From Massilia sp. (GTDB lineage Bacteria; Pseudomonadota; Gammaproteobacteria; Burkholderiales; Burkholderiaceae_D), in NCBI GenBank assembly GCA_025359245.1, contig JANYGW010000158.1:51189-115188 (forward strand): 64,000 nucleotides of DNA, read 5' to 3'. Below are positions 37,019 through 46,746 of the stretch, one piece after another. Made by a program: the position numbers and the translations under genes. Each line of letters starts with the position of its first letter. Position 1 is the first letter of the stretch. Under the pieces are notes generated by a model, which saw only the letters and a program-made list of their open reading frames with translations, searched no databases and was not told the DNA's origin.

Positions 37019-38103
37019 GAGGCCGCAAGCGGCGTCGCGACGGCCGCCACGCCATCGTCGGCGACCGCGTCCAGGCCGTGGTAGCACGCCATCGCGCTCG
37101 GCGACAGGCCCTTGAACAGGCTGGCGTCGGCATTGTCGGCCAAACCCTGTTCGGACAGGATGCGCACCTTGGACAGGTAGTCCGATTGCGCCAGCAGGCG
37201 CCCCATCGGCGAGACCTGCACGCCCTTGCGCGCGCCGGCCTGTTCGGTGATGGCGGTGACGACGCTGTCCGGGAAGTTCCATTCGCGCCCGATGCTGCAG
37301 CTGAGGGTGCGCACATCGCGCAGCAGGCGCGCGCAGAACATTTCCGAGCCGAGCTGGGTGCCGTCCTTGTCCACCTGGTCCATGATGCGCAATGTGACGA
37401 TCAGGCCCACGTACTGCACCAGGCCGGCCAGGAAGGCTTCGAACGGATCGATGCCCATTTCTTCGGCCAGGATGCGGTTGGCGACCGCGCAGCGTTCCGA
37501 CTGGTCCCAGATGCGCGGCGCCAGCGAACGCGTGTAGTGGCCCGAATTCATGTCGATGATGGGGCGGAAGGCGACGCTGGTGATCAGGTGGCGCAAGCCT
37601 TCCTGGCCGATCAGCATGACCGCGTGTTCGACGCTGGTGATATTGGCGCCGCTGCCGATGTAGGAGGTGTTGGCCAGCCGGATCACTGCCGCCACCAGCA
37701 CCAGGTCGCTGGAAATGGTGCGCGACAGCTGGGCGCCCGAAAAATTATCGCTGCGCAGGCTTTGCAGCAGCTGCGGGATCAGGCCGGGCAGGCGCCGCAC
37801 CAGCGCCGCGCCGGACTGCTGCGACTTGAGGATGGTGGTCAGCGCGTCGAGCACCTGGTTTTCCGGTTCGCTCGTTTCCAGCGCCGATTCGATGGCGGTG
37901 CCGAACAGCCAGTTGTGGTACACGGTATTGATGCCGTCGCGCTGCTCGAACGACAGGCCGCCCGCTGGCGCCGGCGCTGCGGGCCGCGCGGGAGCCGGCG
38001 CTGCGGGTGCCGGTGGGATCGCGGCGGCGGCGGGCTGGTTCGGTGCGGGGGCCGCGGGCGCCGCTGCCGGCGCTGAAAATAATTGTTGAAGCCATTGAAA
38101 CAT
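37015..38103 (-). CDS. HDOD-domain signalling protein
   Basis: 362 aa. The first 55 residues are an Ala/Pro-rich linker (PAAAPAAPAPNQPAA). The HDOD domain covers about 80-300, with LPGLIPQLLQSLRSDNFSGAQLSRTISSDLVLVAAVIRLANT and SVEHAVMLIGQEGLRHLITSVAF typical. HDOD proteins are inactive relatives of HD hydrolases used as scaffolds in signalling. Divergent from cheW and overlapping arfB. Confidence 0.88.
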   Translation of the reverse strand: MFQWLQQLFSAPAAAPAAPAPNQPAAAAIPPAPAAPAPARPAAPAPAGGLSFEQRDGINTVYHNWLFGTAIESALETSEPENQVLDALTTILKSQQSGAALVRRLPGLIPQLLQSLRSDNFSGAQLSRTISSDLVLVAAVIRLANTSYIGSGANITSVEHAVMLIGQEGLRHLITSVAFRPIIDMNSGHYTRSLAPRIWDQSERCAVANRILAEEMGIDPFEAFLAGLVQYVGLIVTLRIMDQVDKDGTQLGSEMFCARLLRDVRTLSCSIGREWNFPDSVVTAITEQAGARKGVQVSPMGRLLAQSDYLSKVRILSEQGLADNADASLFKGLSPSAMACYHGLDAVADDGVAAVATPLAAS

Positions 38104-38293
38104 GTGTGGTCCCCAAGGTGTGCAATGTTACCCACGCAGAATTGCTGGTTCATTGTAAAGCGTTCCGTCTGCATTGCAAGCCAAACTGTGCCTTAGGAAA
38201 CATTGATGGCTCGCAACAAGGCGCGCCGGCACAGGCTTTAGCATGGGGTTTCGTTGGCTAGCCACGCCCCCGCAAGAGAACGAAAGGACCAGC

Positions 38294-38782
38294 ATGTACA
38301 TCACCGAATCGACCCCGGCGGCACCGGGCAAAATGGAATTCCTGAGCTTTCAGCTTGGCGGACTCGATTACGGGGTCGAATTTCGCAAGGTGAAGGAGCT
38401 GCGCACGCTCAAGTCGCTCGAGCGTTTTGCCTCCGACGGCGCGATCATCAGCGGCGTGGCGGTGTCGCACGGGGTGATCATGCCGATCGTCGACATGCGC
38501 GTCGCGTTCAACGCCGGCGCCGTGTCGACCGGGCCGCTGACCGACGTGATCATCCTGCAGCTGGCCGACTGCGTGGTGGGCATGGTGGTCGATGGGGTGA
38601 CCGACGTGGTGGGCATGTACGCCGACCAGATCACGCCGATTCCCGGCGCCGACGGCGAGGGGGAGTGCGATTATCTGCTGGGGCTGGGCGAATGCGGCGG
38701 ACGGCGCCTGATCCTGGTCGATATCGACAAGCTGATGTCGATCAAGCGCGAATCGTCGGGCAGCAGGCAGCGGGTGGCTTGA
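38294..38782 (+). CDS. cheW: Chemotaxis coupling protein CheW
   Basis: 162 aa, single CheW domain. FLSFQLGGLDYGVEFRKVKELR, SGVAVSHGVIMPIVDMRVAF and VVGMVVDGVTDVVGM match the double beta-barrel fold; the C-terminus ILVDIDKLMSI is standard. AAAGGA lies before the ATG at 38294. It links chemoreceptors to CheA. No other che genes are nearby. Confidence 0.92.
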   Translation: MYITESTPAAPGKMEFLSFQLGGLDYGVEFRKVKELRTLKSLERFASDGAIISGVAVSHGVIMPIVDMRVAFNAGAVSTGPLTDVIILQLADCVVGMVVDGVTDVVGMYADQITPIPGADGEGECDYLLGLGECGGRRLILVDIDKLMSIKRESSGSRQRVA

Positions 38783-38822
38783 TCCGGATACGTCGCAGTA
38801 AATTTAGCCGCACCATAAACCA

Positions 38823-38853
38823 ACGTCGTCCTCGCGAAACGCGGGGACGACGT
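38823..38853. terminator. Dispersed palindromic element, copy D
   Basis: Arms ACGTCGTCCTCGCG (38823-38836) and CGCGGGGACGACGT (38840-38853) around an AAA loop, one mismatch that pairs as G-U in RNA. It sits in the 89-bp gap between the convergent cheW and ABC-F genes, consistent with a bidirectional terminator. Same core as copies A and C. Confidence 0.7.
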
Positions 38854-38871
38854 AGTTTGGATGCGCGGTTG

Positions 38872-40866
38872 TTACGCAGCCAGCCCTTCGAGCTGCTCCT
38901 GCAATTCCATCCACTCCGCTTCCAGCGTGGCCAGGTCCTTCTTGTAGAACGACTGGTCCGCCAGCAGCGTCTTCAGCCTGGCCTTGTTGGCCGCTTCGTA
39001 CACGCTCGCTTCGCCCAGCTTGCCGTCGACGTCGGCCTTCTGCTCGTTGCGCTTGGCGATCTGCACTTCGAGGTGCTTGATCTTGGTCTCGATCGGCTTT
39101 TTCAGCGCCGCCATGCGCTGGCGCTGCTCGGCTTCGACCTTCTTGTCTTTTTTCTCGACCACCGGCGCCGACGGCGCAGCCACCGCCGCTGCAGTCGGGA
39201 ACGCGGTCTTGTTGTCCTTGCCCGCGGCCGGCAGCACGGTCGTGCCCTTGCCCAGCTTGGTCTGGAACAGCCAGTCCTTGTAGTCGTCCAGGTCGCCGTC
39301 GAACGGCTGCAGCTTGCCGTCGGCGACAATGATGAACTGGTCGGTGGTGGCGCGCAGCAAATGGCGATCGTGCGATACCACCACCAGCGTGCCTTCGAAC
39401 TGCGCCAGCGCCATCGTCAGCGCCTCGCGCGTTTCCAGGTCCAGGTGGTTGGTCGGCTCATCGAGCAGCAGCAGGTTGGGGCGCTGCCACACGATCAGCG
39501 CCAGCGCCAGGCGCGCCTTCTCGCCGCCGGAAAACGGACGGATCGAGCTGGTCACCATATTGCCGGGGAAGTTGAAGCCGCCCAGGAAGTTGCGCAGCTC
39601 CTGCTCGCGCACGGTCGGCGCGATCTTGGCCAGATGCCACAGGGGCGACTCGTCATGGCGCAGCATCTCGACCTGGTGCTGGGCGAAGTAGCCGATCGAC
39701 AGGCCCTTGCCGAGCGTGGCGTCGCCGGTCAGCGGCATCAGTTCGCCGGCGATGGTCTTGATCAGGGTCGACTTGCCGGCCCCGTTCACGCCCAACAGGC
39801 CGATGCGCTGGCCGATCTGCAGCGAAAACTTGATGTCCGAGACGATCACCTTGTCGCCGACCACGTCGCCGTGCTCGTCGAGGATGTGGTAGCCGGCGTT
39901 GACGTCTTCCATCACCAGCAGCGGGTTCGGCGCGGCCAGCGGCTCGCGGAATTCGAACGAGAATTCGGCGGCGGCGCGTAGCGGGGCCAGCTCTTCCATC
40001 TTCTCGAGCGCCTTCATGCGGCTCTGTGCCTGGCGCGCCTTGGACGCCTGCGCCTTGAAGCGGTTGACGAAGGATTCGAGGTGGGCGCGCTGGCGCTGCT
40101 GCTTGGCCAGGGCGCCGGCGGCCAGGATCATCTGGGCCGCGCGCTGGCGTTCGAAACCGGAGTAGTTGCCCGAGTAGCGTTTCAGCTTGCGCTCGTCGAT
40201 GTGTACGATGACGTTGACGACTTCGTCGAGGAAGTCGCGATCGTGCGAAATGATGATCAGGGTGCCGGCGTAGCGCTTGAGCCAGTCCTCGAGCCAGATG
40301 ATCGCGTCCAGATCCAGGTGATTGGTCGGTTCATCGAGCAGCAGCAGGTCGGAAGGGCACATCAGCGCCTGCGCCAGGTTCAATCGCATGCGCCAGCCGC
40401 CGGAGAAGCTGACGATCGGCTGCTTCATCTGGTCGAGCGTGAAGCCCAGGCCCAGCAGCAGCTGTTCGCCGCGCGACTGCACGGTGTAGGCGTCGGCGTC
40501 GGCCAGCGCGCTGTAGATATGGCCGATGGCGATGCCGTTTTCGGTCGATTCGGGCTGCGCTTCGAGGCGCACCAGTTCTTCTTCGAGCTTGCGCAAGGTG
40601 ACGTCGCCGTCGATCGCGTAGTCGAGCGCGCAGCGTTCGAGCGGCGGCGTTTCCTGGGCCACGTAGGCCATGCGCCATTTGGCCGGGAAATCGATCTCGC
40701 CCTGGTCGGGATGCAGCTCGTTGCGCAGCAGGGCGAACAGGCTCGATTTGCCCGCGCCATTGGCGCCGATCAGGCCGATCTTGTCGCCCGGGTTCAGGGT
40801 CAGGTCGACACTCTCGAGTAGCGGCTTGGTGCCGCGCATCAGGCTAACGTTCAGGAAACGGATCAT
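38872..40866 (-). CDS. ABC-F family ATPase (YheS/Uup type)
   Basis: 664 aa soluble protein with two ABC domains in one chain. Walker A GANGAGKSS and GVNGAGKST, signatures FSGGWRMRLNLAQAL and FSGGEKARLALAL, and Walker B LLLLDEPTNHLDL twice. A C-terminal coiled coil (about 580-660) is present. The long linker between the domains marks the ABC-F class, which acts on ribosomes in translation or antibiotic resistance, not in transport. Confidence 0.95.
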   Translation of the reverse strand: MIRFLNVSLMRGTKPLLESVDLTLNPGDKIGLIGANGAGKSSLFALLRNELHPDQGEIDFPAKWRMAYVAQETPPLERCALDYAIDGDVTLRKLEEELVRLEAQPESTENGIAIGHIYSALADADAYTVQSRGEQLLLGLGFTLDQMKQPIVSFSGGWRMRLNLAQALMCPSDLLLLDEPTNHLDLDAIIWLEDWLKRYAGTLIIISHDRDFLDEVVNVIVHIDERKLKRYSGNYSGFERQRAAQMILAAGALAKQQRQRAHLESFVNRFKAQASKARQAQSRMKALEKMEELAPLRAAAEFSFEFREPLAAPNPLLVMEDVNAGYHILDEHGDVVGDKVIVSDIKFSLQIGQRIGLLGVNGAGKSTLIKTIAGELMPLTGDATLGKGLSIGYFAQHQVEMLRHDESPLWHLAKIAPTVREQELRNFLGGFNFPGNMVTSSIRPFSGGEKARLALALIVWQRPNLLLLDEPTNHLDLETREALTMALAQFEGTLVVVSHDRHLLRATTDQFIIVADGKLQPFDGDLDDYKDWLFQTKLGKGTTVLPAAGKDNKTAFPTAAAVAAPSAPVVEKKDKKVEAEQRQRMAALKKPIETKIKHLEVQIAKRNEQKADVDGKLGEASVYEAANKARLKTLLADQSFYKKDLATLEAEWMELQEQLEGLAA

Positions 40867-40919
40867 TTCACTTCTTTTTCTTCAGGATTCAAAATTCGGG
40901 TGGCAGCGCAGGGCGCCAG

Positions 40920-41816
40920 TTACGCTTGCATCAGGTGCAGCTGTTCGGCGGTGAGCAGGAACACCATGTCGTCGCCGGCGCTGGTGGTCAGCCAGGTCAG
41001 GCCCAGGTGGCCGAAGGCGGCTTCGGCGTATTCGGCCTCGTTGCCGATTTCGACCATCAGGATGCCGTCCGGCGTCAATCGTTCGGCGGCGCCGGCGACG
41101 ATCTTGCGCACCAGGTCCATGCCGTCGCTGCCGCCGTCGAGGGCGATCTGCGGCTCGCGCAGGTATTCCTGCGGCAGCTTGCTCATCGAGTGCGAATTGA
41201 CGTACGGCGGATTGGTGATGATCATGTCGTACTTCTTGAACGGCACGTTCTGGTACAGGTCCGACTTGATCGGATTGACCCGTCCTTCGAGCTTGTATTC
41301 GCGGATGTTGATCTCGGCGACCGCGATCGCTTCCTCGGAGATATCGACCGCGTCGACCACGCTGTTCGGGAAGGCGTCGGCCATCATGATCGCCAGGCAG
41401 CCCGACCCGGTGCACAGTTCGAGGATGTTCTCGACCGCGTACGGGTCCTGCACCCAGGGGCTGAACTGCTGCGGCACCAGCTCGGCGATGAACGAGCGCG
41501 GCACGATCACGCGTTCGTCGACATAGAAGGCATAGCTGCCCAGCCAGGCCTGGCGGGTGATGTAGGCGGCCGGCACGCGCTCGATGGCGCGCCGCTCGAT
41601 CACGGCCAGCACCTGCAGCACTTCTTCAGGCAGCAATCGGGCGTCGAGGAAGGGATCGAGCTTGTCGAGCGGGAGCTTGAGCGTGTGCAGGATCAGGTAG
41701 GCCGCTTCGTCGAACGCCTCGGCGCTGCCATGGCCGAAGAACAGCTTGGCGTCGTTGAAACGGGTCACGGCATAGCGCAGCAGGTCGCGCGGGGTGGTGA
41801 ACAGGGGCGTGGTCAT
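40920..41816 (-). CDS. prmB: Ribosomal protein L3 glutamine N5-methyltransferase
   Basis: 298 aa class I SAM methyltransferase of the PrmB/HemK type. SAM site ELCTGSGCLAIMMADAF, catalytic NPPY in MIITNPPYVNSHSMSKLP, and the PrmB-style VIVPRSFIAELVP segment. It methylates a glutamine of ribosomal protein L3. It follows dapE by 2 bp, an arrangement common in betaproteobacteria. Confidence 0.96.
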   Translation of the reverse strand: MTTPLFTTPRDLLRYAVTRFNDAKLFFGHGSAEAFDEAAYLILHTLKLPLDKLDPFLDARLLPEEVLQVLAVIERRAIERVPAAYITRQAWLGSYAFYVDERVIVPRSFIAELVPQQFSPWVQDPYAVENILELCTGSGCLAIMMADAFPNSVVDAVDISEEAIAVAEINIREYKLEGRVNPIKSDLYQNVPFKKYDMIITNPPYVNSHSMSKLPQEYLREPQIALDGGSDGMDLVRKIVAGAAERLTPDGILMVEIGNEAEYAEAAFGHLGLTWLTTSAGDDMVFLLTAEQLHLMQA

Positions 41817-41818
41817 GG

Positions 41819-42973
41819 CTAGTCTCGGTTAGGCTGCTGGCGGGCCAGCAGGTTTTCCAGGGTGCGGCGATAGATATTCTTGAGCGGATCGATGAAACGC
41901 ACTTCGATGTGCTCGTCGATCTTGTGGATGCTGGCATTCGGAGGGCCGAATTCTATCACCTGCGGGCAGATGCGCGCGATGAAGCGCCCGTCGCTGGTGC
42001 CGCCGGTGGTCGACAATTCGGTGTGCACGCCGGTCTCGGCCTCGATCGCCGAGGTCAGCGCATCGGACAGGGTGCAGCGCGGGGTCAAAAAGGGCAGGCC
42101 GGACAGCGTCCATGCCAGGTCGTAGGCCAGCTTGTGCCTGTCGAGGATCGCGTGGACCCGTGCTTCGAGGCCGTCGGCGGTGCTGGCGGTCGAAAAGCGG
42201 AAGTTGAAGTCGATCGCCACTTCGCCCGGGATTACGTTGTTGGCGCCGGTGCCGGCGTGGATGTTCGGCATCTGCCACGAGGTCGGCAGGTAGTACTCGT
42301 TGCCGGCGTCCCACTGCTCGGCCGCCAGTTCGGCCAGCGCGGGCGCGGCCAGGTGGATCGGGTTGCTGGCCAGCTGCGGGTAGGCGATGTGCCCCTGCAC
42401 GCCCTTGATGACCAGGTGGCCAGACAGCGAACCGCGCCGTCCGTTCTTGATCATGTCGCCCAGGATGTGGGCGGAAGTCGGCTCGCCGACGAGGCAGTAG
42501 TCGATCTGCTCGCCGCGTTCGACCAGCTTCTCGCACACGACCACGGTACCGTCGGTGGCCGGACCTTCTTCGTCGCTGGTGATCAGGAAAGCGATCGAGC
42601 CGGCATGGTCCGGGTGGGCCGCGGTGAACTCCTGGCAGGCCACGACCATCGCCGCGATCGAAGTTTTCATGTCGGCCGCGCCGCGGCCATACAGCTTGCC
42701 GTCGCGGTGGGTCGGCACGAAGGGCTGCGATTCCCACTGGTCGAGCGGGCCGGTCGGCACCACGTCGGTGTGGCCGGCGAACACGAACAGCGGCGCGGCG
42801 CTGCCGCGCCGTGCCCACAGATTGGTCACGCCGTTCGACTCGATGGTTTCGCACACGAAGCCGATGGGTGCGAGCAGCTCGGCCAGGCGCCGCTGGCAGC
42901 CCATGTCGTCCGGGGTGATCGACGACAGCGCGATCAGTTCCTCGGTCAGCGCCAGCGTTGCGGACGGCGTCAT
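41819..42973 (-). CDS. dapE: Succinyl-diaminopimelate desuccinylase
   Basis: 384 aa M20-family zinc enzyme of lysine and peptidoglycan precursor synthesis. Metal ligands are visible: [12 protein letters not shown] (His, Asp), RGAADMKTS (Asp), [12 protein letters not shown] (Glu-Glu) and the C-terminal [13 protein letters not shown] (His). Length matches the family. The start overlaps the arsC-like gene by 4 bp (ATGA). Confidence 0.97.
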   Translation of the reverse strand: MTPSATLALTEELIALSSITPDDMGCQRRLAELLAPIGFVCETIESNGVTNLWARRGSAAPLFVFAGHTDVVPTGPLDQWESQPFVPTHRDGKLYGRGAADMKTSIAAMVVACQEFTAAHPDHAGSIAFLITSDEEGPATDGTVVVCEKLVERGEQIDYCLVGEPTSAHILGDMIKNGRRGSLSGHLVIKGVQGHIAYPQLASNPIHLAAPALAELAAEQWDAGNEYYLPTSWQMPNIHAGTGANNVIPGEVAIDFNFRFSTASTADGLEARVHAILDRHKLAYDLAWTLSGLPFLTPRCTLSDALTSAIEAETGVHTELSTTGGTSDGRFIARICPQVIEFGPPNASIHKIDEHIEVRFIDPLKNIYRRTLENLLARQQPNRD

Positions 42974-43320
42974 GTGAACAGGTCCTGGTACTGGCTGTCG
43001 GAGAAGCCGACGCTGAACTTGCCGCCGCGGTCGAGCACCGGGCGCTTGATCACGGACGGCAGTTCGAGCACCAGTTCGAGCGCGGCGGCCTTGCTGGTGA
43101 CGGCGGCCTTGCGCTCGTCGGGCAGATTGCGCCAGGTCGTGCCCTTGCGGTTGACCAGCACTTCCCAGTCCAGCTGTTCAAGCCAGGCGGCCGCGGTGGC
43201 GCGTGCCAGTCCCTGCTTCTTGAAGTCGTGGAAATCGACGTCGTGGCCTTGCGCGGCCATCCAGGTGCGCGCCTTTTTGACCGTGTCGCAGTTCGGGATG
43301 CCGTAGAGTGTTTTTTTCAT
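42970..43320 (-). CDS. ArsC/Spx-family reductase-like protein (YffB type)
   Basis: 116 aa, thioredoxin-fold ArsC family. It starts [20 protein letters not shown] with a single Cys at position 11 in the CDT motif, as in YffB rather than Spx (CxxC) or true arsenate reductases. It belongs to the conserved arsC-like/dapE pair of proteobacteria. Role not established; it is probably glutathione-dependent. Confidence 0.9.
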   Translation of the reverse strand: MKKTLYGIPNCDTVKKARTWMAAQGHDVDFHDFKKQGLARATAAAWLEQLDWEVLVNRKGTTWRNLPDERKAAVTSKAAALELVLELPSVIKRPVLDRGGKFSVGFSDSQYQDLFT

Positions 43321-43467
43321 TGTTCTTCTGGAAGCGCGGACGACAAGCGGCCCGAATCGGGGCGCAAGGACCAGTCTTAACTGTTGTTACAGTGCAGGGG
43401 GAAGCCGAGAGGATACCACATGGCGCTGTTTCAGGCCCGATCCGCCCTGCCGCGCCATCTTTCCAGG

Positions 43468-43497
43468 TTGACAATTTCCAGTGCGGGCAGGCATTCT
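43468..43497 (+). promoter_or_regulatory. Possible sigma-70 promoter for the LprI-like gene
   Basis: TTGACA at 43468-43473 is a perfect -35, with CATTCT at 43492-43497 as a weak -10 after 18 bp. It is about 50 bp upstream of the ATG at 43546. The rest of the 225-bp gap shows no gene. Prediction by eye. Confidence 0.35.
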
Positions 43498-43545
43498 GGG
43501 ATGGGTTCGGCATCCCGTCGTGCCCATTCAGATAGAAACCATCCC

Positions 43546-44499
43546 ATGCTCAAGCGATTTGCCTTTGGAATTTTGATAGCGGTGGCGCTGTCCGGCATGC
43601 CAGGCCCGGCACTGGCAGAGCCCAGTTTCGATTGTCAAAAAGCCGCCACCAAGGTCGAACAGATGATTTGCGCGACACCGAGCCTCGGGCAGCTCGACTG
43701 GGAAATGAACGAGTTGTATACCAAGAACGTGGGCGGGCCGGCGAAATGGTTATCGCGCTTGCAGGCCAACTGGCTCGCGCAGCGCAACAGGTGTGGCGAC
43801 GCCGCATGCCTGAGCGCGTCCTATCACGGCCAGGTTGAAAAGCTGGAAGGGCTCAAGGACCTGGACTGGGATAATGAGAGCGCCTACGGCGCCGTGATTG
43901 ACATTGCCAAGGACCAGGGTGCGGTCGAGCGTGGCCAGCAGGCGTGGCGCAGTTCGCTCGACCGCTGCGCCGACATGGCGTGCGTTGAGTCCAGCTTTGC
44001 GCAGCGCCAGGCGGTGCTGGAGAGCCTGAAGAAAACAGTGGCGCGCGCCGGCATGAAGAAATACGTCAACAAGGCGCTCGGCATCGGGTTCGATTATCTT
44101 GAAAACCGCACGGTGGTCGCGTGCAGCAAGCCCGATTGCGTTCAATTGATGGGACGCGCGATGGGCATGGGCAGCCCATACCTGCTCGAAATTGGCGTCA
44201 TTGATGGGAACCTCCGCACCGCCGCCGGGACGCTTTGGGAGCGCCGCGGCAAGAAGTGGTTTACCAGCGGCCGTGGCGGATACGAGACGGAGGTCGAGGA
44301 CTACACGGACGGGTGGAAAGGCTTGCACGCTATAACCATTTGCGGCTTTAGCGACCGCAACGGTTTTCACGGTGCGGGCGAATGCAACACCTACTTGCGC
44401 AGCAATGGCAAGCGCGCCGTCATCATTCGAGACGACGGCGTCAGCGGCAGAGACGGCGCCAGCGCCACGACGATTTCAACCATTCATTTTATTCGCTAA
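43546..44499 (+). CDS. Secreted LprI/DUF1311-like protein
   Basis: 317 aa from ATG 43546, which begins a clear signal peptide (KRFAFGILIAVALSGMPGPALA). Two Cys-rich LprI-type segments: FDCQKAATKVEQMICATPSLGQLDWEMNELY (about 27-57) and RCADMACVESSFAQRQAVLE (about 143-162); both resemble the lysozyme-inhibitor LprI N-terminal family. The C-terminal half is unassigned and has more Cys pairs. Likely periplasmic. The next gene starts close behind and may be coupled. Confidence 0.82.
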   Translation: MLKRFAFGILIAVALSGMPGPALAEPSFDCQKAATKVEQMICATPSLGQLDWEMNELYTKNVGGPAKWLSRLQANWLAQRNRCGDAACLSASYHGQVEKLEGLKDLDWDNESAYGAVIDIAKDQGAVERGQQAWRSSLDRCADMACVESSFAQRQAVLESLKKTVARAGMKKYVNKALGIGFDYLENRTVVACSKPDCVQLMGRAMGMGSPYLLEIGVIDGNLRTAAGTLWERRGKKWFTSGRGGYETEVEDYTDGWKGLHAITICGFSDRNGFHGAGECNTYLRSNGKRAVIIRDDGVSGRDGASATTISTIHFIR

Positions 44500-44527
44500 C
44501 ACATGAAAATCAGGCAGTTCCCCCTCC

Positions 44528-46180
44528 GTGGTCGCCGTAACCGTGGCGCTATTTTGCAGTCTCGCCAGTGCGCAATCGCCACCGCCATGCGCAGGCGCCA
44601 CGGCGACCGCTGAGGGAGCGCTGGCCGGCAAACGGCAAAAGGCCGAGGGCGGCAATGCGGACGCCCAGTTCAAGTTGGCCGAGATGTTCGACAGCGGGCG
44701 CGGCGCGCCGCAGGATCTGGAGCAGGCGGCCTTGTGGTTTCGGCGCGCCGCCGAGCAAGGCCACGTCGGCGCAGAGTTCTCCCTGGCCAATAGCCTGTTT
44801 GCGGGACGTGGGCAGGCTGAAGACCGGGCAGCTGCAAATGCCTGGTTCCGCAAAGCTGGTGAACACGGCGTGGCGAAGGCGTTGTATCGGCTTGGATCCA
44901 ACTATGATAACGGTTATGGCATGTCCAAGCGGGACTACGCAGAGGCTTTGAAATTGTATGTCAAGGCGGCGGACCTGGGCGACGCTGAGGGGCAATTTCA
45001 ACTTGGAGAACATTTGCTATCCGGGCCTGGAGCGGACGATGTCGCGCAAGCGTTCATATGGCTGCGCCGTTCCGCGGAACAGGGCGATCCCAATGCCCAG
45101 TACAAGTTGGCCTTGCAATATCTCGCAGGGACCCTGGTTCCAAACAACGTCGGCGAAGCCGTGAAATTGCTAACCCAGGCATCCGGGCATGGACAGCACC
45201 ACGCCCAAGGAAAACTGGCCGCCATGTACGCCAAAGGCGAGGGCGTCGCACTGGATGAACGCGAAGCCTTGCGCCTGCAGCATCAGGCTGTCGAAGCGCA
45301 GTGGCCACAGTACAAGACTGAGCTTGGCGATATGTACCAGTTCAGCAAGACCATGCCACCGAATTTTGCCGAGGCTGAAAAATGGTATCGCCTGGCTGTA
45401 GAGAATGATGAGAGATCGGCCATGGTGAAGCTGGGGCGTCTCTACGATGAGGGAAAAATACGGCGACGCGATCCAGTTGCAGCGGTAAAATACTATCGCC
45501 AGGCAGCCGACGCTACCGATATCGACGGGCGACTCGCCCTTGGATTGAAATACCTCACGGGTGATGGTGTCGAACAGAACGATAGCCATGCGTGCCGCTT
45601 GTTTGAGCTGGTCAGAATTGCGTTGGTCGCGATGCAAGCGGATCCGGCCTCCGTCGCACAGCACCAGGGTGCGGGCGACGAGGCCGCCCGTCAGATTGCA
45701 AGACTCGCCAAACGGATGCCGGAGGCAGAAGTTGCCAAGGTCCGCAAGGAAGCGGCCGATTGCGGTTGTTCGTTCAGAGTGAACGTGATGGCGCGCCAGC
45801 TTGAGCCATGGACGGTGGAATGGACAAATTTGAATGAGGAAGCCTTCGCCGCGTACAAGGCTGGGCGTTATGCCGATGCGACATCGGCAGGCAGCAAATC
45901 ACTCAAGCTTGCCGAGCAGGGGCAAGGCGTGAAATCGACGCGACTACTCCTCAGTTTGCTCGCCATGGGAACGATTGCTCAAGCCAACGGGCAGTTGGCC
46001 GAAGCCGAGGCATTCATGCTGCGCACTTTGCAAACCCAGGAAGTCGTGTTCGGCGCGCGCTCCCAAAACGTGGTGCGCACCTTGCAGCGTCTCGCTTCCC
46101 TGTATCAAAAGACGGGACAAATCGACAAGGCGCAGAGCTGCGAGACGCGCATCGAAGCGATCGCAAGAATGAAACCCTGA
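44528..46180 (+). CDS. Sel1-repeat protein, start probably displaced by a frameshift
   Basis: 550 aa, exported protein built of about ten Sel1-like helical repeats (AQFKLAEMFDSGRGAPQDLEQAALWFRRAAEQGH-type units, about 45-380), followed by a TPR-like C-terminus. The first usable start is GTG 44528, but it lacks the basic part of a signal peptide. An ATG at 44503, 3 bp after the previous stop, reads Met-Lys-Ile-Arg-Gln-Phe-Pro and would join the hydrophobic run in frame if one C were removed from the CCCCC tract at 44520-44524. Either a sequencing slip or a real mutation is possible. Confidence 0.85.
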   Translation: MVAVTVALFCSLASAQSPPPCAGATATAEGALAGKRQKAEGGNADAQFKLAEMFDSGRGAPQDLEQAALWFRRAAEQGHVGAEFSLANSLFAGRGQAEDRAAANAWFRKAGEHGVAKALYRLGSNYDNGYGMSKRDYAEALKLYVKAADLGDAEGQFQLGEHLLSGPGADDVAQAFIWLRRSAEQGDPNAQYKLALQYLAGTLVPNNVGEAVKLLTQASGHGQHHAQGKLAAMYAKGEGVALDEREALRLQHQAVEAQWPQYKTELGDMYQFSKTMPPNFAEAEKWYRLAVENDERSAMVKLGRLYDEGKIRRRDPVAAVKYYRQAADATDIDGRLALGLKYLTGDGVEQNDSHACRLFELVRIALVAMQADPASVAQHQGAGDEAARQIARLAKRMPEAEVAKVRKEAADCGCSFRVNVMARQLEPWTVEWTNLNEEAFAAYKAGRYADATSAGSKSLKLAEQGQGVKSTRLLLSLLAMGTIAQANGQLAEAEAFMLRTLQTQEVVFGARSQNVVRTLQRLASLYQKTGQIDKAQSCETRIEAIARMKP

Positions 46181-46195
46181 CACTGCTTATCCTGC

Positions 46196-46660
46196 TTAGA
46201 AACCCGGCGCCGGCGTTTCCGGAATCTGGTTGCGCAAGCTGATGTTGAGCACATTCCACCCTTTGATTACCGCAATCGCATAACTCAGTTCAGCGATCTC
46301 ATTGGCGTTGAACTGCGCCTGCAGGCGCGCGAAATCCTCATCACCCGGATCCTTCAGCGGTATCGCATTGACCATCTCGGCCCACTGGAGCGCGGCGCGT
46401 TCGCGCTCGCTGAAGAAGGGCGCCTCGCGCCAGCCGGCCAGCGCGTTCAGGTGGCGCGGATCGGCTTCCTGGCGCATCAGGTCGCGCCAGTGCATGTCGA
46501 TGCACACGCCGCAGCCGTTGATCTGCGATACGCGCAGGTTCACCAGTTCCACCAGGCGCGGCCCCAGTGAACTGTTCTTGACGGTGCCGGACAGCTTGAT
46601 CATGGCCTGCAGGCTGGGCTGGGCGAGCTGGAAAAACGGGAGGCGGGCAGTGTGGTTCAT
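46196..46660 (-). CDS. Carboxymuconolactone decarboxylase/AhpD-like protein (ECF41 partner)
   Basis: 154 aa. AhpD-type redox motif CGVC with following His (Cys50, Cys53, His57) in INGCGVCIDMHWRDL. Start at 46660 with AAGGA upstream. It is preceded by a TGTCACA-N16-CGTC promoter (46714-46740) matching the ECF41 consensus and lies directly downstream of the ECF41 sigma gene, the standard pairing for this sigma group. Likely a peroxide- or alkylhydroperoxide-linked disulfide enzyme. Confidence 0.92.
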   Translation of the reverse strand: MNHTARLPFFQLAQPSLQAMIKLSGTVKNSSLGPRLVELVNLRVSQINGCGVCIDMHWRDLMRQEADPRHLNALAGWREAPFFSERERAALQWAEMVNAIPLKDPGDEDFARLQAQFNANEIAELSYAIAVIKGWNVLNISLRNQIPETPAPGF

Positions 46661-46713
46661 GGCGATTCCTTCGGGTCGGCGAAGGGCGCCGGTTGCGCCC
46701 TCCATCTTCCTTA

Positions 46714-46740
46714 GACGCCTGGCGCGCCTGCGTTGTGACA
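46714..46740 (-). promoter_or_regulatory. ECF41 promoter of the CMD gene
   Basis: On the minus strand TGTCACA (46740-46734), 16 bp, CGTC (46717-46714), extended by TAAGG. This is the published ECF41 pattern TGTCACA-N16-CGTC with exact spacing. It lies 54 bp before the CMD start. Confidence 0.85.
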
Positions 46741-46746
46741 GCCGGC

